64,000 bases of DNA from Ectobius pallidus (lineage: Eukaryota; Arthropoda; Insecta; Blattodea; Ectobiidae): NCBI GenBank assembly GCA_964059195.1, contig CAXKWD010000001.1, positions 220,046,484-220,110,483 of the forward strand, in the 5' to 3' direction. The translations under genes were made by a program, and so were the position numbers. The notes beneath the pieces were generated by a model. The model had not been told where the DNA came from, did not search any database, and was given only the letters and a program-made list of their open reading frames with translations. Shown in pieces: positions 1 through 10,114 of this stretch; positions within the stretch are counted from its first letter, which is position 1; each line of letters starts with the position of its first letter.

Positions 1-197
1 TTTGTGATTGCACTTATGCAGAAAATTTGGTTTTTTTCCATATTTCAGAAGGGTATAACTGGAAAACTACAACACATAAAAATCTGATATTTTGCACTTT
101 AACATATCTCAGGTGGTACTTCATGACAACCAAGTATGACTAAAATCGGAGATGGTCATGTTCAAAATTGACAAAAAATTGGTTCACTTGACATGGA

Positions 198-1547
198 ATG
201 ACCCAACAGAGTCTTAAAACAACAGGTTTACCACCATTGGATAGGCGAGGAAAACACAGCTCTAGGCCTAACAAGCTTCCTGACGATGTTTTAAATTCTG
301 TAATTGAACACATTCAGACATTTAAAACCAGAAAGTCTCACTATGGTTTAGCTAAGTCTCAAAACCGCTACTTACCAGAGGAACTTAACGTGAGTAAAAT
401 GTTTTGTCTCTACAAAAAGGCTTTCCCAGACAATAAAATATCACTGGAAAAGTACAGAGAAATATTTAATACCAAATTTAATTTGACCTTTGGCTATCCA
501 AGGTGTGACACCTGTAGCACCTGTGACGAATTTACTGTGAAAATAGAATCTGTTCATTCGAAACTAAGCCAGCCTACTACTACTCAAAATGAAGCGGTAA
601 AACTTAACTATGAACTAAAGAACCTACTACAAGAGAAAGAATTACACTTAAAGCGAGCTGATTCTTTTTACAAACTAAAGAAAAATGCTAGGCTTGCAGC
701 ACAAAAAGACAAGACCAAAGAAGCAATCGCCATGGACCTTCAGAAAAACCTGCCTCTTCCAAATATCAGCACAAACGATGTTTACTATCGACGGCAACTA
801 TCATTCTACATGTTTAACATACACCAATTATCAGATTCTGAAGCTACTTTCTACACCTATCCTCAAACCTCCGGCAAAAAAGGAGGAGATGAGGTTTGTT
901 CTATGCTGTGGGATTTCATTTTTAATAATCTTGACTCTGAAGTAAAAGAACTTTCAATTTTTCGTGACTCGTGTAGTGGTCAAAACAAGAACTACTCTGT
1001 GTTTAGAATGCTACACTACATTGTACATAACACCAAACGCTCAGATACAATACAAATGGTTTTTCCAATAAGAGGACATTCATATTTAGAATGCGATAAA
1101 AACATGGGTTTAGTTAACCAGAAGTCTGTGGTTGAACTTCCGTCTGAGTGGAACGAAGTTCTCGAAAACTCGAGAAACAAACCAAGACCATTTAAAGTAA
1201 TTTCTTGTGATAATCAAGAAATATTCAGATCGTGGACCACCTTTCTTTCCCCACTATATGTAAAACAATGTCCCTTTAAAACACGTCCAGTGAGGAAACT
1301 GAAGATCGTCCGTCACCATCCTAGAATGATCTTACATCGGCAAACCTACATTGGTATGGATGATGAAAGTATTGTCACCAAACCGAAGAGGAAAATCTTA
1401 TCTCTACCTGAAGGCTGCTTTCACCTTCCTGAACTAGCATATGATGGACCTATACCTGTTCCAAAAGCAAAGTTTGATGACCTTCAGCACCTGGCAAAAT
1501 TTTGTTCTGTTAAAGCCCAAAAATTGTATGCATCACTCCCTCATTAA
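198..1547 (+). CDS. Transposase-like 449-aa ORF, probably 5'-partial
   Basis: An uninterrupted 449-codon ORF. Visible motifs are a cysteine cluster CDTCSTCDEF (about residues 103-112), a charged helix (about 130-180), DLQKNLPLP (about 180), DSCSGQNKN (about 257-265) and GHSYLECDKNMG (about 293-304). This order resembles a multi-copy arthropod family of uncharacterised proteins (DUF7869-like, from memory). Acidic residues spaced at 180, 257 and 300 would suit an RNase-H-fold DDE transposase, but that is inference. An in-frame stop lies three codons upstream, and the protein starts inside a region I expect to be preceded by more N-terminal sequence, so this is probably a 5'-truncated or last-exon piece. 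No intact neighbour gene is present. The lack of internal stops over 1.35 kb suggests recent function or recent insertion. Confidence 0.55.
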   Translation: MTQQSLKTTGLPPLDRRGKHSSRPNKLPDDVLNSVIEHIQTFKTRKSHYGLAKSQNRYLPEELNVSKMFCLYKKAFPDNKISLEKYREIFNTKFNLTFGYPRCDTCSTCDEFTVKIESVHSKLSQPTTTQNEAVKLNYELKNLLQEKELHLKRADSFYKLKKNARLAAQKDKTKEAIAMDLQKNLPLPNISTNDVYYRRQLSFYMFNIHQLSDSEATFYTYPQTSGKKGGDEVCSMLWDFIFNNLDSEVKELSIFRDSCSGQNKNYSVFRMLHYIVHNTKRSDTIQMVFPIRGHSYLECDKNMGLVNQKSVVELPSEWNEVLENSRNKPRPFKVISCDNQEIFRSWTTFLSPLYVKQCPFKTRPVRKLKIVRHHPRMILHRQTYIGMDDESIVTKPKRKILSLPEGCFHLPELAYDGPIPVPKAKFDDLQHLAKFCSVKAQKLYASLPH

Positions 1548-1719
1548 ATGAGGGATTCACAAATTTTGTGAAGTGTACTGTGTATTTAAGAAGCCTATTT
1601 TTAGTTTCAGGTAATGATGTAGGCCAATTTATATCAGGTGACATTTTAAGTGTTTCAAAAACTACCACACAAACAATATAGCCTATTCCTAAAACTTTGA
1701 AGGTTCTCCCGACGAATAC

Positions 1720-1887
1720 ATTGTAGAAACTGTTCTCGGGTTTCCAGTCGGGTAGTTATAGAAGCACATTATGAACTTTCAGCGACTGTCTGCGTCATCA
1801 TCTTCGAGAAGATGACGACAGTCGCCGAAAGCTCAGAATGTACTTCTATAACTACCCGACTGGAAACCCGAGAACAGTTTCTACAAT
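1720..1887. repeat. Perfect hairpin (foldback), 168 bp
   Basis: Two arms of about 80 bp are reverse complements (left arm begins ATTGTAGAAACTG, right arm ends CAGTTTCTACAAT) and meet at a centre around CATCTTCGAGAAGATG. Only a few mismatches are visible. It lies 170 bp after the preceding ORF. It could be a foldback MITE or the end of the element that carried that ORF. Confidence 0.8.
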
Positions 1888-2129
1888 ATATTCATAGATT
1901 TCACTGCAAATGAATGGACAGTCATCCTTTTTGCCTACATTTTTGTGACATGAATCAATTAAAATGTTATTTTTATATACTACATTAATGCAAAAAGTCT
2001 ATCTACATAATAAAAATGTGCCAGATATGTTATTTATCAGTGTAACATCATAATAATTATTTTTTGTTTGTTTACGATTTATTAATAATAATTGAAATAC
2101 GCACAATGTGCATTGTTAATATGTGTCTC

Positions 2130-3050
2130 TCAGGTCTCTTCACTGTATGCCGTGATTGACTTTGTCCTCTTTGTGCACAGTTGGATGTGGTACTTTCCAC
2201 ATTCCTGGTCACATAATTCGCAGATACAGTCACTAGTGGGCTCGTGGAATAGTTTTTGTTTACACAGTTTATGGTGGAAGCCATGAACGCTTAGCCTAGT
2301 CACCACATGTCTCAGTTCAAAGTTTGTATTTGTCCAGTCTCTGTATAACATTCCGTCAGATGAGTAAAATTCTTCTTGTATGCTGGACATCTTCTCTCTT
2401 CTTTTCTGTATTGTTTGATCCCATGCGGTTGTTGCTGGTAGCTGGAGGTCATTCCTTAAGTCTTCCAGGAAGAAAGATTCTTTAGCTAGCACGTATACTA
2501 GCCTGGAAGGTGTGGTCTTCGATACGCATAGTGCTTTTTTCAGGAAGGTTGCTTTCACTTTCTCGATTGCCTCCATATTCCTTACTGTAAGGTAGTCCCA
2601 TATCAGTGTCAGGCCATAGGTGACGACGGGTGTGATCTTTAGTCTGAATAATTCCATTGCTGTTTCCATTGATAAGCGTGGGAGGTTCTGAATGTCATTC
2701 ATGGCTAGAAGGGCGTGCGTTGTTTTGTCTTTGATATGAGCCGAGAAGGTCTGTCCGAGTGGTTGCAAGGTTATGCCCAGGTATTTGCAGGTTGACTGTA
2801 TTTCTAGCTTTTCTCCTGCGCAATATATATCTTTGTCATGTAGTCCTAGCTTTCCCCCGTTTCTGAATACCATGGCAACGGTTTTAGTCTTGTTAATATA
2901 CAAGTCGTCGTGACTCGCCCAGGTTGTTAGGTTGTCTAGTGCTTCCTGCAGATCTGTTCGCTGTTTTGATGCAATGACCATGTCGTCCGCATAGAGGTAT
3001 ACGGCTATTTTCTGGTTGTTCTTTTTCACTGCGTCTACCACATCCCACAT
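2130..3050 (-). pseudogene. Non-LTR retrotransposon reverse transcriptase, C-terminal part
   Basis: The minus-strand ORF of 306 codons begins just before the RT active-site box YLYADDMVIAS (about residues 17-27). It continues through the thumb/connection region (CKYLGITL, VVTYGLTLIWD) and ends in a cysteine/histidine-rich tail (CICELCDQECGKYH) typical of LINE ORF2 C-termini. The N-terminal endonuclease and palm are missing, so this is the usual 5'-truncated, non-functional copy. The 3' end lies near 2045-2075, where the plus strand turns T- and AT-rich. It has no link to nearby genes. Confidence 0.8.
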
Positions 3051-3321
3051 CCCACGATTTATTAATTTCGTTTTAAAATTAAAACTGCTGTTTTCTCAAA
3101 ACTCTGTTTACTGGACCCTCATCCTTTTTTTCCCTGGACTCTTCATATTGGTAGACAGGAGTAGAAGAGGATGAAATGACAAATTATTTACCACTGAACT
3201 GGAAGACATCACTGAACTGATCTTGGGTGACAGATCTGATTAACTAAAGGGGAAAACACTGACAAACCTAGCTTGCTGGGAACGATAATAAGAACACCAT
3301 TTAAGAGCATAAGATTTTATA

Positions 3322-4058
3322 TGAAATCTACAGTGAGTCCCACGCAAGAGTTGGCCAATGACGCGGGTTTCTGCGTCGCTGCTGGCACAGCTCCAACTCC
3401 CGAGCGATCGGGTGAAATATCTACGCAAATAATGCCGCGGTCTGTGTAATGATTCAGGTTCTCACATTTACAGTTAAAATTACAATGAAAATAACCACAT
3501 ACCTCATCACAAGAGATGTTGGAAATGTTCTCCTCTTGCATCCACACAACACTGGCACCTTTTTAGGAAGTTTTCTTTCATGCGCATAAGTTCAGCTTCC
3601 GAGATAGAGTTAATTTATTTTGTGATATTGTCTTTAAGTTCTTCTTATGTATGGTAAATTGACACATACACTTTATTTTTCAAGTTGTCCTAAAAATAAT
3701 ATTTAATTACATACTGTTAGAAGAACTTAAAGACAATCCCACATAGGCCTATCACAAGAGAAATGAACTCTGTCTCGGAAGCTGAACTTATGTGCGTGAA
3801 AGAAAATTTCCTAAAAAGGTGCCAGTATATTGTGTGGATGCAAGAGAACATTTCCAACATCTCTTGTGATGAGGTATGTGGTTATTTTCATTGTAATTTT
3901 AACTGTAAATGTGAGAACCTGAATCATTACAACAACCGCAGCATTATTTGCGTAGATATTTCACCCGATCGCTCGGGAGTTGGAGCTGTGCCAGCCACGA
4001 CGCAGAAGCCCGCGTCATTGGCCAACTCTTGCGTGGGACTCACTGTAGATTGAAATAC
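3322..4058. mobile_element. Foldback element with about 330-bp inverted arms
   Basis: The left arm (3322 to about 3650) is repeated in reverse at about 3719-4058. Both arms translate to nearly the same peptide, with ISNISCDEVCGYFHCNF on the minus strand at 3317-3547 and on the plus strand at 3763-4053, so the ORFs reflect the shared repeat. The outer ends begin CTACAGTGAGTCCCACGC and end with its complement. The short loop is AT-rich. TGAAAT occurs on both sides but not in perfect register, so the target duplication is uncertain. Confidence 0.75.
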
Positions 4059-4244
4059 AACAAAGGTACAATTGAGAATATCACACAGCCCAAAGATCAT
4101 AGACAACAATGAGAGAATAGTTATGTACTGATAAGTATAATTATATAATTAACCTCACATTCAATTACTAAGAAACCTCTAACTACAGAATTAACAACAA
4201 GAATATGAAAGATACCCTATACAGAACTACCGTACCCTGATATC

Positions 4245-4252
4245 ATTATCAC
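4245..4252. other. Left target-site duplication of the 16-kb hAT element
   Basis: ATTATCAC directly precedes the terminal inverted repeat and recurs at 20430-20437. Confidence 0.85.
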
Positions 4253-4413
4253 TAGGGCCCGGAAGTTCATGCCCTAAAAAAACAGGAAATATGCATGCAC
4301 TTATGCTCTTAAAAACCTGGAAATATGCCAATAAATATGCACTATTAAATTGAAGGAATTATTGTCCCTAGGTAGTAGAAAAGACGAGTTAGCATTAAAT
4401 TAATAGACTTACA

Positions 4414-5170
4414 TTATTCCTTAGAGGATGAAGCAGAAGTGTTGTCAATGTTCACCACCATCACTTTGCACAAATTGTTGTCTCGCAAAACACTTTTGTA
4501 ATGTGAAAAACTTCTCTCCACGTCACAGGAGGTTATTGGAGCATATTTAAATGATGTTAATTGCTCCACAGAGAGAGGAGAGTCTCTTAACGTGACAGTC
4601 TGTTCTCCTTCGAGAATGTCTCGAATACCGCAGATTTGTTTATAACCAGGATTTTTTTATATCACGTAATTCACTTTCTCTTTCACTTTTTGTCCTATAC
4701 TACCAGGTACAGAACTTAAATTGCTTATTGCTTTTCCAAAAACAGTAAGTGATTCATTTAAGGGAGATCCTACAGCTTCCAATGACGTCATAGCTGTTGG
4801 TAAGAAAGAAAAATGGGCAGATATTAAAACAAGATTTTCTTCTAACCCAGTGCCTGACAGAATATTTTGAACTGTTTCTATTGATGTAGCATCATTCGAG
4901 TCCAACGAATTAACAACCTCTTTGACTATTTCTATATGCTGAGCATAATACAAGGTTGCATCCAGCCACGTTCCCCGAGTTAACACAGGTGCAGGAGGAA
5001 GTGGTATATATTGGGTGCTGTTGATCTAAACAACTGGACTCTAGAAGGAGATTTAACAAAAAATTTCTTTGTAGAGGCCACAAATCGATCTACCAATGGG
5101 AAAGAATTGCGTATTGTCTCAGCAATGCGATGAAGAGCATGTGCTAAACAAGTTACATGAATTAAGTTAG
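4414..5170 (-). pseudogene. hAT transposase, C-terminal piece
   Basis: This piece starts with CPNLIHVTCLAHALHRIAE, the conserved Cys/His segment after the second catalytic Asp of DUF659-type hAT transposases. It continues with PAPVLTRGTWLDATLYYAQ and reaches the C-terminal dimerisation block with the third catalytic residue in TSCDVERSFSHYKS, ending at a stop at 4414-4416. An in-frame TAA follows VNYVI (around 4657), so the copy is dead. The family resembles CGGBP1-like/DUF659 hAT proteins of insects. It is separated from its upstream part by the tRNA-core insertions. Confidence 0.75.
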
Positions 5171-5900
5171 GGCATAAACCAAGTATCGGGTGCTAAATAT
5201 GCTCCGCCCATCCCGCATTCCGTTGCCATGGCGACAGCAGCTGTCGGCTGGCGACCTCTCGCTCAGCTCTCGCCCCGATCTTCTTCCGACCGTTCCCGAA
5301 CGTACTCCCGACCGATTCCCACGATGCGAGAGTGCCCCTTGTACCAAATATTCAAAATACGAGATGCCCCTTGTACCAAATATACCCACCTAAGTATTTA
5401 CAAATTATATTTACGAATTACCAAGGCACCATACAGAACATTATCATTCTTATTACTCGTCATGTATTACACGTCTCTGTAGTACAAAGGCTAGAAGTTT
5501 TCTCGATTTTTATTGCAACGAGCCCTCGTGGTATAGTGGTCAAGGCGATGGACTAGAACGCTTGCGGTCCCCGGATCGAATCCCCGTAGGTGCGAAAATT
5601 TGTAGGATAGGAATAGGTCCCAAATAGGTAGGTAGGGTGAAGGAGAGAAAGGAGGTAATAGGGAGAAGAGGAGGAGAGGAGGAGAAGAGAGAAAAGGAGA
5701 AAATAAAAAAATTAATTTTCTTGTGTTTCTGCTATTTCCGCCAGATGTCTCTGCGCCGCTACTACTAATTCCACCATTACCTACTAGATGTCTCCCACTG
5801 TTTCATTTAGTTAGTCCCCGCCCTAAACCCCTCCTTCCCGGGCGGGTCCCGATAGCGAGTATGGGAGGAGCCTATTTGGCACCCGATATTTGGTTTTTCC
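5171..5900 (+). mobile_element. TIR element with tRNA-derived core, copy 1
   Basis: The left end (AAACCAAGTATCGGGTGC from 5177) and right end (CACCCGATATTTGGTTTTT) are inverted repeats. Inside are two short GTACCAAATAT repeats (5340-5385), a tRNA-like region with A and B boxes (5520-5594), an AGGTAGGTAGGGTGAAGGAGAG purine tract, and a tail starting CAGATGTCTCTGCGCCGC. The element interrupts the hAT transposase gene. I found no clean target duplication for this copy, unlike copy 2. Confidence 0.7.
5520..5594 (+). promoter_or_regulatory. tRNA-like internal Pol III promoter (A and B boxes)
   Basis: TATAGTGGTCAAGG (5532-5545) fits an A box and GGATCGAATCC (5573-5583) fits a B box, about 40 bp apart as in tRNA genes. 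The arms do not fold as a normal tRNA, so this is a tRNA-derived SINE-type head, not a tRNA gene. Confidence 0.7.
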
Positions 5901-5951
5901 CGATACCTTTGAGTGTTTGACCTGATTTTACCATGTAAGTGCCTGCATCTG
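5901..5951 (-). pseudogene. 51-bp remnant of the hAT transposase between two insertions
   Basis: Read on the minus strand this encodes TYMVKSGQTLKG, which continues FVTDAG at 7055 and precedes CPNLIHV at 5168. It is the only part of the gene left between two copies of the same element family. Confidence 0.7.
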
Positions 5952-7045
5952 GGCAAAAACCAAATATCGGGTGCCAAATTCCGTTGCTATGGCGATGCCG
6001 GCCGGCGACCTCTCGCTCGGCTCTCGCACCGATCTTCCGACCGTTCCCGAACGCACTCCCGACCGTGTCCGCCTTCACTCGACACTACCCCTATTGAAAA
6101 TACGATTCCCACGATGCGAGAGTGCCCCTTGTACCAAATATTCAAAATATGAGATGTCCCTTGTACCAAATATACCCACCTAAGTATTTACAAATTATAT
6201 TTACGAATTACCAAGTCACCATTACGATATATGTTCACCAGAGCCTCTTTAGCGTAACAGGACTCACCGCTTCCTTTGCTTATGGCAATGGCCTATCTTC
6301 CGATGCCCTTACTCAATGCCTTTACACCATTAACAAAAATTTCAGATTGAAACCACAAATGAAAAGAACTATGGAATACTACTACAGATATTGGGATGAA
6401 AGCAGCGAAAAAAGAAGTAGGAGAACGTACTACGATATTGCGATGCGAAGAGTTTTAGATTTAAATGGAAAACTTCCCCAACTTCGTTCATAAGATACCC
6501 ATATCATTCCCAGAACTTCTCTAGAACCAAAAAGGCTCTTTTCAGAGCCAACATAAAATTTCACAGTTATACAGAACATTATCATTCTTACTACTCGTCA
6601 TGTATTACACGTCTCTGTAGTACAAAGGCTAGAAGAATTCTCGATTTTTATTGCATCGAGCACTCATGGTGTAGTGGTTAAGGCGATGGACTATAACGCT
6701 AGCGGTCCCCGGATCGAATCCCCGTAGGTGCGAAAATTACTAGGATAGGAATAGGTCCCAAATAGGTAGGTAGGGTGAAGGAGAGAAGGGAGGTAATAGG
6801 GAAAAGAGAAGGAGAGGAGAAGAGGAGAATAGAGATAAAAGGGGAAAATAAAAAAAATAATTTTCTTGTGTTTCTGCTATTTCCGCCAGATGTCTCTGCG
6901 CCGCTACTACTAATTCCACCATTACCTACTAGATGTCTCCCACTGTTTCATTTAGTTAGTCCCCGCCCTAAACCCCTCCTTCCTGGGCGGGTCCCGATAG
7001 CGAGTATGGGAGGAGCCTATTTGGCACCTTATATTTGGTTTTTCC
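5952..7045 (+). mobile_element. TIR element with tRNA-derived core, copy 2, carrying an extra 348-bp insert
   Basis: The ends GGCAAAAACCAAATATCGGG and the matching right end (ACCTTATATTTGGTTTTTCC) are flanked by the exact 9-bp duplication CTGCATCTG (5943-5951 and 7046-7054). The core is the same as copy 1, with A box at 6669-6683 and B box GGATCGAATCC at 6711-6721. Compared with copy 1 it has an insertion at about 6223-6570. The 9-bp duplication would suit a Mutator-like transposase source, but the element itself encodes no transposase. Confidence 0.75.
6223..6570 (+). pseudogene. Captured 3' gene end with a canonical histone mRNA stem-loop
   Basis: This stretch is absent from the sister element (copy 1). 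It reads as an open frame (about 88 codons, with RLKPQMKRTMEYYYRYW and RRTYYDIAMRRVLDLNGK) ending at a stop at 6491-6493. About 40 bp later comes GGCTCTTTTCAGAGCC (6534-6549), preceded by CCAAAAA. That is the exact sequence and spacing of the 3' processing stem-loop of replication-dependent histone mRNAs. The encoded peptide does not look like any histone I know. The likely reading is a captured transcript 3' end. The source gene is unknown. Confidence 0.55.
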
Positions 7046-7054
7046 CTGCATCTG

Positions 7055-7457
7055 TAACGAATAAAAGTAGTCTGTCATATTTGATACCAGATGGCCATAG
7101 TAATTTTAAGGAATCCATTACACACTGAGTCACAGTTACATTGTTAGTGGCCGGCAATTCACACACATTAAGAAGATAAGGTATTGTCTTTTGTTCCTTA
7201 TTTAAGGCACCGACAATTACATTAGCAACAAAACAGCTCTCAGAATCAGTGGTTTCATCAATAGACAACCACACAAATTGATCCGCTAGTTCATTCTGTA
7301 GATTTAAGATTATGTTATTGTAACAACGTCCTACATATGTCTTACGCAATGCACTTTCTTCAGGCACGTGTTGTTGGGTGTATTTGACAAGAAAATGTTT
7401 TAATGTGGGATTATTAATTTTCCACAATGTAATATCAGCAGCTACAAATGCTACAAA
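7055..7457 (-). pseudogene. hAT transposase, central piece with first two catalytic Asp regions
   Basis: On the minus strand this reads AFVAADITLWKINNP, then ADQFVWLSIDETTDSES (first catalytic Asp region), then YDRLLLFVTDAG (second Asp region), where copy 2 of the tRNA-core element interrupts it. It matches the DUF659 layout and joins the zinc-finger N-terminus at 8073-8310. Confidence 0.75.
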
Positions 7458-8055
7458 CGCGAAACCAACTAAACAGCTTTCTCTCAAATGAACAGGTACA
7501 CCAGCACGACACTAGGAACAAATCTAATTTACACAGCACTTGGCATAAAAGTACACTTTTTAAAAATAGCTTTAAGTATAACGGGACAGTTTTATACAAT
7601 AAATTGCCTTCTTGCATAAAAAACATAAAAATAGCCAAGAATTTTAAAAAGGAATTAAAGAAATTTCTGATAAATGGTAGTTTCTACTCAGTGGAGGAAT
7701 ATCTTATGCATGTGAATAGGTAGTTGAAATTCAGTGAATAAAATGTAAAGCAGTGTTAATTGTACGTAGTCATAGTATTAGTTGATAATATAAACTATGG
7801 CACTAGGGTTTTATTTAGGATACTAGTTTAGGATCTTTTTAAAAATTATGTGTTGGTGTGTGGATGTGAATGAATCTGAAAGAACTAAGACAATTAGGAT
7901 ATTTTAATGTTAGTGTGAGAAGCTTGTAGATGGTATGTGGATGAAGAATATTTTATTTATTTTGTTATAGTATGTCATAGTATGTAGTGACGTGTCTGAT
8001 ATCAATTGTACTTAGTACATGTTATTGATAAAATGGACGAAATAAATTTGAATTT
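7458..8055 (+). mobile_element. LINE 3' end inserted in the hAT gene
   Basis: The plus-strand frame from about 7458 to 7723 encodes a C-terminal LINE segment (HDTRNKSNLH, then VLYNKLPSCIKNIK, then FKKELKKFLINGSFYSVEEYL). About 330 bp of 3' untranslated sequence follow, ending GACGAAATAAATTTGAATTTG. The rest of the element is missing, as expected for 5' truncation. It splits the hAT transposase codons after LCK. Confidence 0.75.
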
Positions 8056-8072
8056 GCACAAGTCATAAGAAA

Positions 8073-8310
8073 ATTCTGTAAGCCTACTTCCTAAACACCC
8101 TACTAGTTGCTTTTGAACAGGCTGTTTATTTGCTATTTTCCTGGTTAAATTCTCCTTATGTTTTGCTGTGTTTATGTGTTGAACTACTTGAAATCTTTTC
8201 TCACATGCTCCACAAAACAGCACCCTATTATCGGTAGATATTAAGTCACCTGAAATCTCCTTCTGCAAATTAGTTAATCTATCACTCGACTTTGGTCTTA
8301 TTTTCGGCAT
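8073..8310 (-). pseudogene. hAT transposase, N-terminal zinc-finger piece
   Basis: Starts MPKIRPKSSDRLTNLQKEI and has FCGACEKRFQVVQHINTAKH, a C2H2/BED-like finger (C-x2-C ... H-x5-H), then reaches FSYDLCK, where the LINE insertion cuts it. The start codon is the first Met in frame. Upstream (8311-8413) would be the hAT promoter and 5' UTR. Confidence 0.7.
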
Positions 8311-8413
8311 TTAAAGGGCTTTTAACACTCACTTTATACGCGTAACTTAATACAATTAGCACTCAACCAGATCACACCACTGTTACAATACAACTGGCGG
8401 TGGCAAGCTCAGC

Positions 8414-8525
8414 CAGGGTTGCCAGATCAGAAACGTAGAACAGTCGTACCAATATCCGAAAATAGTCGTACGCTAGTTAAAACTGTCGTATACTTTGTGA
8501 TTTTTCCGTGTAACGAACGTATTGC

Positions 8526-8568
<43 letters not shown>

Positions 8569-8937
8569 TTAATAATAAACAATCAGTACTATGCCCCTTA
8601 CATATGTCAACCAATTGTTAATAAATAATCTTATTTGTAAATGATTAGGCGTGTTTCATTATCTTCCGATGTGCTAAATTTGCTTAAATACAATAAAATT
8701 AAATGAACAGTAGTTGCCACAGTGTTGTAATTATTGTAATTATTTCCAATCATATCGATTTTAGCAACATGCTTAAAAAAAACCATGAGAAAACAACAAG
8801 CTGGATACATATCAAAATTTAAAATTCGACAGTAGATTGATTAAAAAATATAAAGCGCTATGTTAAAAATAGTCGTACAAATAGGGATACGACTCATGAT
8901 TGCGTCGTACGTCGTAGTCGTACGTATGGCAACCCTG
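8414..8937. mobile_element. hAT MITE with TIR CAGGGTTGCCA and 8-bp duplication
   Basis: The ends CAGGGTTGCCA and TGGCAACCCTG are flanked by AGCTCAGC on both sides (8406-8413 and 8938-8945). The 524-bp element has no coding frame. It carries a TAA microsatellite (8528-8568) and short repeats of GTCGTAC near both ends. Confidence 0.9.
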
Positions 8938-9005
8938 AGCTCAGCTACAATGCATGGAAGGATGATGCAACAGGGGATTCACTGCATGACATCATCACAT
9001 CGCAT

Positions 9006-10114
9006 ATTGCAGTTCAGATACTTCGGCAAAAAGAAATAAACAAGATAACCAAATTAAGTATAATAAATGACAGATTAATTGCCCAAATTTATTCAAACTA
9101 AAATCATAAAATCTCATAGCCCGTGTTTGGTCTTAAAATGACCGTGAAAAGACGGAACATTCATTATAAATATTATTAACTAGAAAGAAGGCAAAGGTAA
9201 AGAGTTTAACAACATCATTTTAAATAACTATTAAAATGAGATTGCAGGGAATAGACGGAGAAGCTGGGAATTTCCCTAGCAGACCTAGCGGGTGCGAGAT
9301 AAGGCAATGCAGTACTCAGGTACAATGTATCGGGAATCTCCCAAGATCTTATCACAGAGGGTACTGATCCACTTAAGTAATTCTAAGAAGTCGGCTATTG
9401 TGTTTAAGCCTAGCTTCTGATGTTGCTACTGATACAACACGCTGTCCGAACCTTCTTAGAAATCCGAGACGCTAAGTTGTGGGTTTTGAGAATAAGGGAA
9501 AATCCAATTGATTTCCGTGGGAAACTAACATATTATTATTGGTCGGGAGAGTTGCCAATAAGAACTGGTCTATAGTACCACGTGCCGGGATTCACGAATA
9601 ATAATTAAGAAGAGTAGGGATAAATGTTTGTCCAAGAAAGTTTTCCTTAGGCCTACCGGGGCACTGTAAAATCACTCTACTTCAAGGCCCCGCGCCTATA
9701 ACAGTCATATTCAACTTTACTTCAAGGCCCCGTGCCTAGAGCAGTCAACAGGACTCTACTTCAAGGCCCCGTGCCTAGAACACTGTAAAATCACTCTACT
9801 TCAAGGCCCCGCGCCTATAACAGTCATATTCAACTCTACTTCAAGGCCCCGTGCCTATAGCAGTCAAGTCAATTCTACTTCGGGGACTTGTGTCCACCGT
9901 ATAAAATCACTCTACTTATCTTTGTGGCTTCGTGCCCACAGAATTAATTGGACTTATAAAATTTTCGCTGTGGAATTAATCGACTTAGAAGGATTCTTAC
10001 TTTCAATCGCGATTAATCAAAATCATATACGGCAGCAATTGTATCACTAGTAACGATCTACCGAGAACTTGCAACAATATTAATTATTCACAAACAAATT
10101 TTGTAATTATTGTC
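9006..10114 (+). repeat. LTR copy A (truncated, outer 5' LTR)
   Basis: Begins ATTGCAGTTCAGATAC after GCAT (9002-9005), which recurs at 17798-17801 as the target duplication of the composite element. It matches LTRs B and C but stops at TAATTATTGTC, without the last roughly 170 bp, and is joined directly to internal 3' sequence. It contains five AAGGCCCCG repeats of about 40 bp (9685-9860). It agrees with LTR C at several sites where B differs. Confidence 0.8.

Noticed and set aside
5520..5594. True tRNA gene
   Set aside because: A and B boxes are present but the arms do not pair into a cloverleaf, and the unit is repeated inside mobile elements, also at 6660 and 48725.
5171..5900. Target-site duplication for tRNA-core element copy 1
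   Set aside because: The flanks (TTAAGTTAG and CGATACCTT) do not match, so none is claimed.
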